The notes beneath the pieces were generated by a model. The model searched no databases. It saw only the letters and a program-made list of their open reading frames with translations, and had not been told where the DNA came from. Made by a program: the position numbers and the translations under genes. DNA of 64,000 nucleotides from Klebsormidium nitens (taxonomy: Eukaryota; Streptophyta; Klebsormidiophyceae; Klebsormidiales; Klebsormidiaceae): the NCBI GenBank assembly GCA_000708835.1, contig DF237075.1, positions 62,001 through 126,000 on the forward strand. Reading direction: 5' to 3'. Positions 35,314 through 48,100 of this stretch are shown in pieces. Positions within the stretch are counted from its first letter, which is position 1, and every line of letters begins with the position of its first letter.

Positions 35314-36838
35314 AAATTGGGAACTGATCAGGAACTTTACTCCAGCTAACTCCGCACCAGCTAACTCATGCCGATTTCACAAGCCACCGTGGCAGTACAC
35401 CCACAGTACATCTGCCAACGTGGCATCTGTACGTATTGACTTCGACTCCCCGCCGGGTCGAGTTTCAGAGGAAATCAGCCCGTCGGCCGACCGAGTGCCT
35501 TTTGTGGCAGGTTAATCAGCTTAGGGTTTGGAAACCTAAGCACTGAAACCCGGTCTAGCGGGTAGCTTAGGATGATGTCTGTTACAGGTTTGTTAAAAGT
35601 CGGTCACCGGTGCCTGGTGACTCCTGCGGTTGGAACTTGGACCCCGGGGGGTACCTGGAATATCGACCGATCACTGCGGTTGGTGCCTACTACTACCGAG
35701 AAAGAGACTGCTGGGCGGTACGGTAGCCCGGTACCATGGTCACAAGCACGGATGCCTAGAGACCCCAACATGCATACTACGGTCACTATTGTACCCGATA
35801 CCTATCTAGAGTCTCCAGAGGTTGAGCATGAGACGGTAGACCTCAGGCTCAACCGGTATCTAGTATCCGCTGTCCACCAGTGACCACTGTCCGTCGGGAG
35901 AGTACGAATCCAGGCCCAAACAATCCAGGCCCGAGTTTTTAGGCCGAATCCAGGCCGTTGATACTTCGTCCTGTCCGACACTCCGACACCCTTTCTAAAC
36001 TGTTTTGCGGACTCAGCCCGCAGTGCACACTGCACACTGCACTCCGTCCGGTGCCTACGGTAGCCTGGACCCCACCCCGGGGGTCTGTCCCACCTGGAAG
36101 ATATGTACCGGGCGCGGAGCCGCGAAACCAGACGGATACCATTTTTGGCTGTGATTTAATAAGTTGTACAGTTACAAGTACAGTTACAATTTTAGGTCAG
36201 TGTACAGTTACAAATACAATAAGAGAAACGGATTCAGTCACACTTACAGTTCTGATTACGGTTACTGTCACACTCAAAACTCCGACATGACTCTGGATAA
36301 GTAGCAACTCTAGTAGAGTGTACAGCCATGGTTAGAACGGCACAGACAGAGTTACAGAGACCAAGTTCAGTTAAAAGTTACAGTAATACAGTTACAGTTA
36401 CACTTACACTTACACTTACAGTTACAGTTACAGTTACAGTTACAGTTACAGTTACAGTTACGGTTACAGTTACAGTTACGGTTATCTGCTTTCAATTAAC
36501 CTTACTAGGTTGAGGTTCATTTAACGTTAAAATGCAGAGCTCGGTTCTTCATCGCGGGGGTGCGGCGGACGGAAAGCGAGACACAGGGAATCTATTTAAG
36601 TTCCAAAACTACGGTCAAAATCGTCCGACAAATCGACGGGCCTGGATTGTCGGGCCTGGATTGTGCGGGCCTGGATTGGTACTCTCCCCCGTCCACACCA
36701 TTTTGCCGACGGCCGGACCACTCTCAGCACAGCAAATTGCCAACGTGGCGGTATACATCCACGTCGGACACCCGAAATCGAGGAGAGTTAGCTGGATCAA
36801 AGTTAGCTGGACTAAAGTTCCTGAATATAAATTGGGAA
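35314..36838. mobile_element. Probable non-autonomous Mutator-like element
   Basis: The two ends are inverted copies of each other. Left, from about 35329, is CAGGAACTTTACTCCAGCTA followed by a second CCAGCTAACT. Right, read in reverse complement from about 36823, is CAGGAACTTTAGTCCAGCTA, also with a second CCAGCTAACT. Homology continues inwards through CCAACGTGGC/CCACGTTGGC and through GGGAGAGTAC with AATCCAGGCCC boxes (35892-35960 and 36640-36690). The left arm is interrupted by about 440 extra bases, perhaps a nested insertion. A 10-base direct repeat AAATTGGGAA flanks the element at 35314-35323 and 36829-36838. Long degenerate terminal inverted repeats plus a target duplication near 10 bases point to the Mutator superfamily. 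No transposase is seen. Confidence 0.6.
36388..36484 (+). repeat. (GTTACA)n microsatellite
   Basis: About sixteen hexamer units of GTTACA with a few CTTACA and GGTTAC variants lie inside the element. A degenerate halo of the same motif reaches back to about 36158. The open frame reading TVTVTV through it is not a gene. Confidence 0.9.
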
Positions 36839-37024
36839 GATGCCTTTGGTCATTCTGTCGAAGGCGTAGAGAGTGAAATGCAATGGAGGAAGTACCGGTA
36901 AGGAGGAGCTGTGGCAGTGTAAGGAAGTTGCGGACACCTCAGCTCAAGCCGGCATCCTGCTTCAGGGAGAGAATTCTGGCAGCGTCCCAGTGACCGGGCC
37001 AGTAAGGTGATTGTCGAGGACATT

Positions 37025-40000
37025 ATGGATAACAAGCTCGAAGCTGAGGAGGGGCAGCCGGGGATACCCAACACTAAGACTGACAACTCGATTGGTGTGC
37101 ACAGTCCGGCAGGGCCCTCTTCTGGAAGGGGAAGAAGAAAGTCGGGGGCAAGAAAAGGGGGCAACAAAGCCCCCTGGTCCTGTTCGACTTGCACGCTCCT
37201 CAACTCTGCTGCAAGCGAGGAATGCGCCGCTTGCGCAGTTCCTAAAGTGCAGACCCTGCAAAGTGTCGCAGTAGAGGGCGGGGGGGAATGGCGGTCTCCG
37301 TACGGAGAAAATGACAGCGTGGCGGGCCCGTCGGTTGTTCCTGTGGGACCAGACTGGGCGTGCGCTTTGTGCACGTTTCAAAACAAGTACGGAGCAGAGG
37401 AATGCGAAATGTGCGCTCAAGGTAGAGCCCCAGAGGTTCCTTCCTCAAAGCAGACCCAGTCAGGCCCCCAAGCAAGTGGCGATGTAGAGCAACTAGGCAC
37501 GGAACAGGACGGAGAGGCTTGGACGTGCGCTCGCTGTACTTGCCAGAACAGGCATGCGGTGGAGTGGTGTTCAGCATGCGCACAACCAAAAGCCACAGAG
37601 AGTGGTTCTGCAACTTCGAATCAGCCTGAGTCATTGGGCCTAGACAAGACCACCTCAAAGGCTCCTTGCTTGGAGCCCCACGCAAACAGGGCTGCAGAAC
37701 AAACCGGAGCAGTGCCGGCGAAAGCAGAAGTGCTTGTTGATGCGACAAGCAATCATGAACCGGCAAATGGAAAGGCAACAGAAGCGGGGGCTGAGCCTCA
37801 AAACCTTGCACCAACTTCAGAAGCAAGGGAGGTGCCGAGACTCTTCTTGGAGTCAGCAAAGGAACGGTCAGGACCCAGCCTTTTTGAGGATCAGGCGGGT
37901 GAGATCATCCTTTCTTATGTTGAAGCTGATGTGTTTGATCTTGAGGCTTCTGATTCTTTGAGTGAGTGTTTGAGAAAGGCTCCTACCTCTGAGGACTCCG
38001 TACTTAAGCCTCCTGGTATGCCAAACGAAACAGCAGAGACAAAGCACTCACTCAGGATCATGCATCTTTTAGTCAACATTCACAGGGAATGTTTGTTACT
38101 TTCTTCCACCCCCGCTGTCCAGATTCCCAGCTCATAGAGATGCACACTTCCTTCTATATTCTGGACCCTTCTTGCGGTCTCCATGCCGCCCTCATCTTGT
38201 ATGTATGCTGACTCAGCACCTTCTTGCAGGTCCATCCTTTCTGCTGCAGTGTGGGATCTGTTCCAGCGACCAGACTTCCGACACGTTCTGTCTAGATGGC
38301 TGCTCCCATCGCTTCTGCACCTCGTGTTTGAAAGAAGCTGTGCAAAAACAGTTTACTGCTTTGCCTCCGGCTGAGGCTGCCTCAATCCAGCAGATCTCGG
38401 AAGCGTGTGTTTGTCCTAACTCAAGGTAAGTGTTTCGTCAGGTCACCTGTTGTCCAGGCAATTTGTTGTTTTCATATGAAACCGCTTGCTGTGTCGAGCG
38501 TGATGGTCAGGGGACTTATCTTCTGGAAAATCCGTTCAGTAGATCTGAACGGGCCGTCCAAAGTAGACGTCCCTCCATAGTACTCTGCAACCTTGTAGGA
38601 TCAAGGAGTCTGTTAACGAACTTCATACTCCGCCCCCAAGAAACGAAATTTCGTCGTGCAGCCAATTGAGTTCTATGGACGGAGATTGGTACGAGTAGAC
38701 CTGAAAGCCGTCAAATCTGTACCTCGAATTGTGGGCCTCCTTATACACCTATGCTGCAGCTGCCTCCTCATATTCGACTATCGCTTGCTTTATTTACGAC
38801 TTGGAATACTTGTTCTAATGCTGCTTATAATCGTAGGCCAGTCGCAGACTGTGGAGATCTTCTTGTGAAGGGCCGCATGGACGGCTTTTCCGATCACAGA
38901 ACGTTGCCTCCGTTTGCAGCTGCAAGACGCCCCTGACCCAGCGAGACCTTATTCTCACTGCCGGCGAGGAGCGGGCCCGTTCACACCAGCAATGGCTGTA
39001 CCGAGTGCTGACTCGAACGTTCGACCAAGAAGGGGCCAGCCCGAAGTGCGCCCGCTGCGGGGAAGAGCAGCTCTCGAGAGTCAAGGTGTCACAGCTGGGT
39101 AGCCTCTCGCTAAGAGACTGTGAGCTTTTCAATCGCTCTTCTGCCGTGGCGATCTGTCTGTTGCGCACTTTTCCGAAGCAGTTGGCAGGTTTCTTGGTGA
39201 GTGCCTGACGTTACGTTGAGCGTTATATTCCGTATGTAAGAAGCTTCGAAGCTTGTGTATGTCTCGGTGAACAGAGATGGGCATGGCCGGAAACCGGAAT
39301 CCAACATCCTACTTTTTCCATGTTGGAGCTTGCTTTAGTCGTTCGAAAGGGACGTCTGCAAGGTTCTCGACTCCTCTGGGGAGCTCTCGACGGGGCAGCT
39401 GTCTCCTTCATGACCCGTCTTTACAAGGGAGCACTTCGGCCGAGGCGCTTCAAACCTGGAGGCTAGATTTAGACCTTTCTGCAGAACTGCCCTCTCAAGT
39501 ACTTATTCTTAAAAGTTTCGACCCTGGGACCTGGTCGTTGGCCAAATCCTTTAGGACAAATGTTTCAGCGAATGGGAAAGCGAAGTAATAATTGGAAATG
39601 GAGAAGCCCGTTTGCGCGACCTCTTACCAATCGCGCAGCTGAAAGCAGAAATGTTTTCGTTGCTTGCTACGACTCCCTCCACCCCGTTAGATGTCATGGA
39701 TTTCGACAAGTACGCGGCCCGGTTGAATCGTCTTGGACTGTTCGATAAAATTTCCTACTCTCCCCCAAGCATAGCTATTTCCCCCTCCTTTCAGTGCGTA
39801 AGGCCCTCAAAGCCCGCGGCCTGGACGCCTCGGGGAAGCACCCCGAGTGCGCACAGCGGCTGGTGGACGTTTTCGCTGCCGGCGCAACCAGGGCCGACGA
39901 TCGGTGGATCTGCATCGCCTGTCCCGAGTGCAGCTGCGTCAACTGCGGCGCGGGGCTGAGCGTTCCGGGCCACGACTGCCGACAAGCGCTGTGGGGGAAA

Positions 40001-43000
40001 GTGCACGACGCCGTTGCTGAGCTCGACAAAGCGTACAAGGTACGAGCTGTATCGCTTTTTCGCTATAGCACTCATGCCCTCACCTTTGTATGAGTCGAAA
40101 GTCTGCTTCTCATCGAGGCAACTGACTAAGCTTTTCTTACATACAAGCGGGTGAGGCGTAATTTTTACGGAAGAGACCCGCAAAAAAGTTGAGCCAAGTC
40201 GTGAGTGCCTCAAAGTTCCGTCGAACTCCAGGCGTAATCGCTTCGCGTTGGTTCCGGACGTTTGCGTCTGACGTGATCCCCATTGTCTGCAGGTGTCAGC
40301 CTTTTCTCGTGTATTTCAATTTCTCGCTCGGAGGGTCATTTGCACTCTGAAGAAACATCCTCAGAACTCGATGGAGCGCAGGTTGGGTGACGATTTTTTA
40401 TTTAGCCCGCTGTGGCTCAACACGCTCATGACGTTCCCAAACCTCGGTATTTCGCGAGCCGGTTTTGCTAACCCCTTGGCGCACTCCGGTTTCAGGCGTA
40501 CCTTGTCAGCTCCATCAGCCCTCACCCCCAAAAGCTCGGCAAGAAGCAGAAAACGTCACATAAGGGCGGCAGCGTATGGGCCGCCGGAACGGGCTATGGG
40601 GGCGCCAGCGACTATTCACACCACCCCCACTTCTGGGGGGGCAAGCACGGCAAGCACAAGCAGCCCCCGCAACCCCCCCGCGAGAGCGCCGCCGAGAGCA
40701 AGGCAAAAGAAGCGGAGCGAGAAGCGGATGGTCGGCTGGGAAACGCCATGGATGCGCTGAGTGCGTGCCTTTCCGGGGGGGTGGGCGATGGGCTGGTGAC
40801 GGGTCTGAGCTTGCCCCTGGTTGCGTTGGTGCACGAGTCGGGGGTCCCGGCGAGAGTGCTCCGGGCACTGCTGCTGAACGACTCGATGATCGACGTGTCC
40901 AAGCGGGGGGCGCTGTATCTGAAGGCGTTGCAGGTGAAACTAGTTGCCGTTGCTTTAGGTTGACACTGGCCGTTAAAGGTTGGATGAAGAACTCCGGGAC
41001 GTGAGCTCGACCAGGGTCAAGCGGGTCCCAGGGGCCCATGTCACGTCAGATTCTGCAAAGATCTTCGATGAGGTGCCCTTGGATCGCACTGACCTGGACT
41101 TGCGAGGTCTCTTGCTCGAACAGCGACTAGACCAGTTCTACGCACTGTTTGCAAAGGTATGCTGGTCGTTTCATATTTGAATTTTATGCCTACAAACTTG
41201 ATGTGGTGGTTCAAAGCTCCAAAGCTGAAGTCTTGCTGGGGCGTGCAGCTGATGCGGGTGCTCGGGGCTCGAGAGGAGCTGCTTCCGGTCATCTGCGAAA
41301 GCCCACCGAAACGACCGAAAGAGGTCCCAAAACCCGCACCCACTCCACCTCCTATACTTGAAAAGACACCGCCGCCGATTGTAGAGGAGTCCCCTCGGCG
41401 CTCCGGCCGGCGGGTGAAGTCGACGGATCGGAAAGGGAAGCGGAAGCTCGAGGAGGTCGACGAAGACCTCAGCAAGGATGACGTCAGCGAGGTGGCGGGA
41501 ACTAGAGCGGAGGAGCACGAGGACGACGTCGAGGGGACGGTGCTGGGCGCGATGGAGAAGCTGTACAAGCAGGCGTCGGTTGTCAAAGTGGGGCTTATGG
41601 CGGGCGTTGCCGATGAGGGCGGAAGCGACGAGTTAGATATTGGGTTAGTGTGCGAGATTTGTGACGCGTTTGAGGAGCTGCAGCGCGCGAAGAAGGGCTG
41701 GGAGGAGGCGCGCGGCGCCCTGCGGAGCGCGCAGGGTTTTGGCGGGTTAGCACAGGGGTTAGGGGCCGGGGCGCAGGGGTTAGGGAACGGGTTACGACAG
41801 GTTTTACTAAACGGTGCTCCAGAAGCAGAAACAGCGGAGGATGACGAAGATGAAGACTGCGTGCTTCTGGATCGGCAAACTAGGAAGGGAAAGAAAGTGG
41901 AGGCGCCCGCGCCGAGCCCCGAGGAGCGCGCGCGCGCGCACGCATTGGAGGTGGTGGCGTACAAGGACGCGCTAAAGGACCTGCAGTTCCGGATGGAGCC
42001 CCTGGTGAATTCCGGCGGAAAGCCGGACCACTACTTCCGAGAGAAGAAGAACGCGATCGACAACGGGGGGGTGCACTCGCAGAAACGGATGCTGGCGATT
42101 AGTAAGGAGATTGGGAGCCTGGTAACGACGCTCCCCCTGGAATGGGGATCGTCCGTGCATTTGAGGGTGGATGAGGAGCGAATGGACCTGGTGAAGGCGC
42201 TGATTATCGGGCCGGGGGGGACGCCGTACCAGAACGGCGCGTTCCTGTTCGACATCCTGCTGCCGCCGGACTACCCACAGGTACGTAAGTCGTAGGTGTT
42301 GTCAGTAGGTGCAAAAGGAGTTGCTGAGTGCGCAGCCAATCTTGTGTGCTGTGCGGACGCCGGCCATGCCAGACGTGGCTGCACGCGTCTCTGGTTTGAC
42401 CTGACCTGCTCATTGAGTGTGTTCAACTGTTTCCTGAAGTCGTAACCCGGGGAACAAAACACGCTAAAACGTTGACGCCCGCATTGATTAGTTGGCCGGT
42501 CTTCTGTTTCTTGTTCGCCTCCTCTCATCCTGCTCTTTCGGCTTCGTTTTCCGACTCTTTGCCCCTTACATCTCGGCTTTCTACCAACCAGCGGCGACGC
42601 CAACTCCGTCGCAAACTTCATCGAACGTCATCGCCTTTGCCTCCACTGATCCGACGGCCGTGCTTGCGCCAGGTGTCGCCCAAGGTGCAGTTCATGACGA
42701 CGGGCGGCGGCCGCACCCGGTTCAACCCCAACCTGTACGCCGACGGCAAGGTCTGCCTCAGCATACTCGGCACGTGGGCGGGGCCGGGGTGGCAGCCCGG
42801 GAAGAGCACGCTCATGCAGGTGCTGCTCAGCATCCAGGGCATGATCTTCGTCCCGGAGCCCTACTTCAACGAACCGGGTGAGTAGTTCGAGCATGCCAGT
42901 TGTTTCTCTCAGGTGCGGTCTCGATCGACCATATTGCTTGCAGTCTAGCTTCCCTGGTCTCACCCTCTGTATTTGTGTATGGACTAATCCTAGGAGCATC

Positions 43001-43825
43001 ACCCTGTAGCTCTCGGACCGTTCTCGTACCCAAAGTCGATTACCTTTGACATTTGAAGCTTGCTCAAGCCAGGCGTTTCAGACAAACAGCTTGCATGTCA
43101 ACTTGAAAACGGTCCTCGATCGAAGCGAATGCGGTGGCATAAACGGTTAGGTGTTGGTCAGTGCGCCTTGGCTCGTGTGCATCTCCCGCCTTACCTGCAG
43201 GCTACATTTCGAGCGTAGTTACTCGAGGTCGTTAATATGAGGCTTAATGTCCAAAGATCCATCCCATCCGGAAAGAGCTCTTACTCCGACTTATCCATGT
43301 TTCGACGGTTTGGAAAGTTCTCCGGAGTCCGGGTACAGTCTCTGAAACCCGTTAGCTCCACCTCAAACCCTGAATTTCATTCCAGGTTACGAAGCGCACG
43401 GCAACAAGACCGCGTCCCACAGCTACACCCGCAACCAGCGGCGCAACACGCTCCAGCTGGCGGTGCTCGGCATGCTGCGCCACCCGCCCGCGGTCTTCGC
43501 TGACGTCATCCGCACGCACTTCAAGCTGAAGCGGCGGGAGATCGAGGCGCAGTGCGACGAGTGGGCCGCGGACGACTTTGCGCCGAAGCCCGCCCCCAAG
43601 GCGAAGGGAAAACCGGCAAAAAAGCCCAAGAAGAAATACCACGGAGTGGATGATATGATGGATTGGGATAGCAAAGATGATGCGGATGAAGAGTTTCTCT
43701 CGGGTCTAGTCGGAGCTGCCATGGGCGGGGCAATGGGTGGGGTGCACATCGATCACGAGACGGGGCGCGGCAGTCCGATCCAGGCGACGATGAAGGAGCT
43801 TCTGGTAGAGCTCGCCAAGTTGTGA
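37025..43825 (+). CDS. Ubiquitin-pathway hybrid: RanBP2 fingers, RING1/IBR-like module, SAP motif and E2 (UBC) domain
   Basis: Exons 37025-38015, 38230-38425, 38920-39098, 39795-40039, 40496-40933, about 40979 or 41061 to 41156, 41249-42280, 42673-42877, 43386-43825; roughly 1270-1300 residues. The acceptor of exon 6 is unresolved; all others keep phase. Domains in order: three RanBP2-type fingers ([30 protein letters not shown], each closed by CxxC); an acidic linker; a RING1-like finger ([35 protein letters not shown]); a SAP-like motif ([18 protein letters not shown]); an IBR-like cluster ([13 protein letters not shown] then HDC); a Gly/His-rich region; an acidic, charged linker; and a complete UBC fold at the C-terminus. 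The UBC part shows [36 protein letters not shown] with the catalytic Cys, and a C-terminal region ending in a Lys-rich tail. This predicts an E2 with built-in E3-like modules, as in other large hybrid E2 enzymes. Start is the first ATG in the frame. Confidence 0.85.
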
Positions 43826-45158
43826 TTGTATGATCATACGTCCTTGAGTTGTGTTTGCTAGTCAGGCTGGTATGATCTGCAACAGAATGGTTCATAGGTA
43901 GATTGATTAGAGTGACTGCCTTGTCCCTGGTTATTATGGCGGAACTCAAGAAGCCGTATAGGCTTGAGTTATAAACTAGTGGGAGCGCTTAAGAATCTGC
44001 CTCTGCGTGCACTTTGTAAATGGAATAATCGAGAGGCGAAGTTGTGTGTCCGACCGAACCAAGTGACGATTATCATATTGCCAGCTATCCAACGTACGAC
44101 TTGGTTCTGGTACCACTTTTGCAGTTTTCAATGTCAGCGAAACATGATCGCGGCGCCCTCGGCCACTGATGTACGCGTGATCTCGAATCGATGAGTCTGT
44201 AATATAAGAAACCTTGCTCTGGCACCACTTAAAGCTATTCCGATGCAGCCGCGGCCCAGTATACGTCCTTGCATAAACATGTACGTGCAATTAATATGAG
44301 CACCGTCTTTATAACAGCTTCGTGCGGTGTCCGGATTATACTCGAAAGCACATGTGCACGTCCTTGACAGATCGGCGGCCGCGCGGGCAGCGTCTGGTGC
44401 TGACGTCCACATGTGCGCGCAACGTTCATTGAGGATCGGATCGCGCGCACATGCATGATTAGCTCGACATATTCAACGAGGCGAGTGATCTTTATTAAGC
44501 CGGGTCTCTTGTCACTGTGAGACTCAGAAAGAAGTCACGTCATGTGCCCAAAAGAGCATTAACAGCTGCAAGCACGCGCTCAGACCTGGCTAACCTTAGT
44601 TATCCGATGATCGAGATCGATTGTCTGGGAACTTTTATCCATTATAAATCTTATGGGCTGAGCACCAACCCTCTTTTCGTTGCAGCATGCGCTACTTGCG
44701 CGCATGTCTAAGAGTTTGCACTCCGCTGGTCGCTATATGCTACATCCGTTGACCACTTGGCCAGCTTGATTTCTAGGACTATACGGACACGACCACGAGC
44801 AATGTGGTGCGGTGAACTTTTCAATCCTGACCAGCCAAATGGCTCCCGAGATTCTATGTGAGAACTGCCAGGGTTGTATTCTGCAATGACTAACACGTAC
44901 CGACTCTCAAAGGAAGCAGGAGCACGTTCTAACTGCTTTCTTGCTTATTCATGTCCGACAGAAGCGACACTGATTGTACATTTGATGCACGCTCAATCCA
45001 CGGTAGCACGAGGTGACTGCATTCTATCCTTTCTTTTCCACCTCACGATTGACCAGCTGTAAGAGGCGGTCACACCAATAAGTACAGCCCTTGCGAGCGC
45101 GTGGCAGCCTCTCGCTAGCGCGCGCACGAACACCAAACTTGTCGTCACACGGAATACC
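43826..45158. other. Intergenic stretch between convergent genes
   Basis: It sits between the 3' ends of the E2 hybrid (plus) and the CSL gene (minus). I see only short open frames and no recognised repeat or RNA. Confidence 0.45.
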
Positions 45159-48100
45159 TTAGTAGCCCATCAAGTCAAGCCCCGCGATCAGGTATCCCAA
45201 GCCTTGCATGCCCAAGTAGACGGAGAGCCCATACCGTCCGGCGCTTATACCATACGTCATGGCGCCAAACACAAACGCGGCCCATCCTAGTTCTGGCACG
45301 TGTAACGTTCGCACTGCCATGAATCCCCTGACGTTGGCCCACGTCACCTTCTCCCACACCTCCCGCAGCGACGGCAGCCTATACAGCGTCCGCTCCAGGC
45401 GCCACGCGGCCCCGGCCTCGAATGACGTCAGCAGCGACGGGTCCCTCTCCGCCCTCTCTTCCGTCGGCGTCAGCAAAGAGAGTCTCCGCCCGGCAGACGG
45501 GCTCCACAAGCCCCGCTTCATCGGGCTTGACACGTGGCCGAAGTCCCGTCGTTTTGCGGAGGAGTCGAGCCCCGTGCAATGGCCGCTCGTCTCCTCACCG
45601 CGCCCGTGCGCCGTCCTCACTTTTAGCCCCACCCTTAGTTCTGGCAGATCATACGCTATGAGCGGATCCATGCTAGCGTGCGCCACGAACGCGTCATCCG
45701 ACGAGCCCTCCGAAACGGGGCTCACCGGCTCCGCGTCGTTGGCCACCCCCCCCTCTTTTCCCACGCATTTTGACCCCCCCGATTGGATGTTTTCGGTCTT
45801 GGCGTCGATTCCAGTCTTGGCAGTGACGACCCACACGTGGGCGCTGCGTAGGTTGAAGAGGCCGCTGAAAATGGCCTGCGCTTTGACACGGTACATGACG
45901 TTCTCGAAGGCGTAGTAGGGGAACAAGAGGCACCAGCTCCTGCGCAAGAACGGGAAGGAATGTTGCGGGGACGGGCCTTGCAACTGATTTTATGATGGAC
46001 GAACTCAAATGAACGTCTCGAAGTGATAGCTCCCCGGAAAGAGGCTCACGGAGCTCTAAACATGCGAAGCAAAAGCGCTGAGAACTCTTTCAAGAAGGCA
46101 AATCGGAGAGAGGTCCACTGAAACGGAGCTTCTTGGTTGGTATAGTCTTTTTACCTTCAAGTCTTACCCAACCAACAATAGTACGTAAGTTGTTTATAGA
46201 GTAAACGCCTCCTTTTTAACTCGCTTCTCGCCCCAGCAGTCCCCTCGCCGGAAGATAAAGCCTCAAAAAGGCGGCATATGAAATCCAATTCGTTGCAGTC
46301 AGAAAGTACGTGTCCGTACTCAACAGCGTTCCCTGCCCAAAAAGCTCACCCGCGGTGCGGCAGCCAGTGCAGGATCGCCTGTGTCTGCATATAAGCAAGG
46401 AACCAGAGCGGCAGCGATGCCTCGGGCAGTAACACGGCGAGCGGCATTATGATGCAGTAGAGCAGGAATCCGGTGACCGGAAGCACGAAGCGGCGGAACC
46501 AGAAGAAGCAGACCAGCAGGTTGAACTTCTGGTACGCGCTCAGCGTGGGACACGTCAGCGAGCGGTGCCACGTCAGCATGAACAGGCGCGCGGGGCCTGC
46601 GCAGAGGGGCGAGATGCGTCAGCACTGGGTCATGTGGTTGTCTGCAACTTCGTAGAATGAAACTTCAGTTCTGAAGGAGGCATGGCAGAACGCTTTGGGT
46701 GGAGAGGGGCGAACCAGAACGGCTGGAGGAAAGAGTGGGGGAAGAGGAACGGCCAAAAGCTAGTTAGTCGGTCAACCGCCTGATGCTATTGTGAGTTGTG
46801 GCGCAGGTTCTTCTACTTGGGACTGTTCCGTACCGTACGCTGAGAAACCATCGAACGAAAATTGTGATGGTCGGCCCGAGCCTTTGAAAACTGTTGGTTG
46901 GAAGGAAAAGCCGATCGAACTTTGTGATGAGGTATGGAAACTGTGTTTCAAGCGGCAGTGCATCGACTTGTGCGGCGGGGCATCCTGCTTCGCAAGCTTC
47001 CACATCAGATGTAAAGTCGGTCTGCAGCCTTGAATCTGAAGCGCCCCTTTCCACAAAAAAGTTGATCGCAACTGTTGCTGTTCAGTACCTTGTTTCGGTG
47101 GTCGAAAGATCCGCCTTGCCACGTGGCAAGCTCACCTGCGTGCCACCTTTGCTGCTGCTTGCAGTAGGCCTTGTACGTGCAGGGCAGCTCCGAGGGCACC
47201 GTGACGTCATTCAGGTACGTGAAATTCCAGCCTTTCATGTGGGCACGCACCGCTAGATCCTGCGGGGAGTTACATAAGAGGGCGAGGGAGGGTCGGACAG
47301 GGTAAGAGAGAACAAAAGCTACAAAAAGTAAGAGAGAGTAAGGAACGACAAGGGGGATAAGGGAAAAGAGAGGCGAAGACGGCAACGATCAAAAGAAGGT
47401 TAGTCAAGCAAGAAAGGGTGAAAGCCCGCCTCATTTGGTCAGCCGCTTGTGCCACATCTGTCTGTCAGTGGTCTTTTCGACTTTTCAGCTACGTTACGGT
47501 AGGAGCAACTTCGGGCCCTTAAAAAGCAGGAAGTACTTGTTCTTTTCGACTGTTTTTAACCTGTCGCATCCATGGCCAGGAATCAAACACGTCACCAATA
47601 TTTTGTAAGTTGTTCGCACCAATTACTATACAGACTGGCGCTGCACTATATTTCTTACCTGCGTTGGACGGGCTGATATTCCTAAAACAAGACACGAACT
47701 AGAGCCTGTAGTCTCAAAGAGGATATCCGGAACGTTGGTTAATCAGCATTTCTAAACAAACCAGTCGTCCAAACGGAACCTTGACTAGGGACACTCTGAC
47801 CTGTTTGGGGCGGCGTGACGGAATCACTGGCAACGAAAGAACTAGATACATGCGCAAACAAAGGTGAAGGACGAGCTCGTACCATATCCTCAGTGGTCGT
47901 TCTCGCGAGCCACCCCCCTGCTTCTCGCAGCGCCTGAACTCGCCACACGCCCGCCGTCCCGTTGAAGCCAAAGAACGCGTTGAAGTGGTTCTGCACCTGT
48001 TGCTCCACTTCGAAGTGGTACGACATGCTGATGACCTGGAATCGCGTCAGCAAGTTCTGCTGCGCATTGGCAAACGCCCACCGGGCCTGCAAGGCGGGTT

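Noticed and set aside
36328-36513. Open frame reading TVTVTV
   Set aside because: Translation of a GTTACA microsatellite.
37242-37859. 205-codon minus-strand frame
   Set aside because: Antisense to the RanBP2-finger exon; no family resemblance.
41041-41964. 307-codon Ser-rich minus-strand frame
   Set aside because: Antisense to the charged linker exon of the E2 hybrid; its composition mirrors that exon.
45259-45915. 218-codon open frame on the plus strand
   Set aside because: Antisense shadow of the last CSL exon in GC-rich coding sequence.
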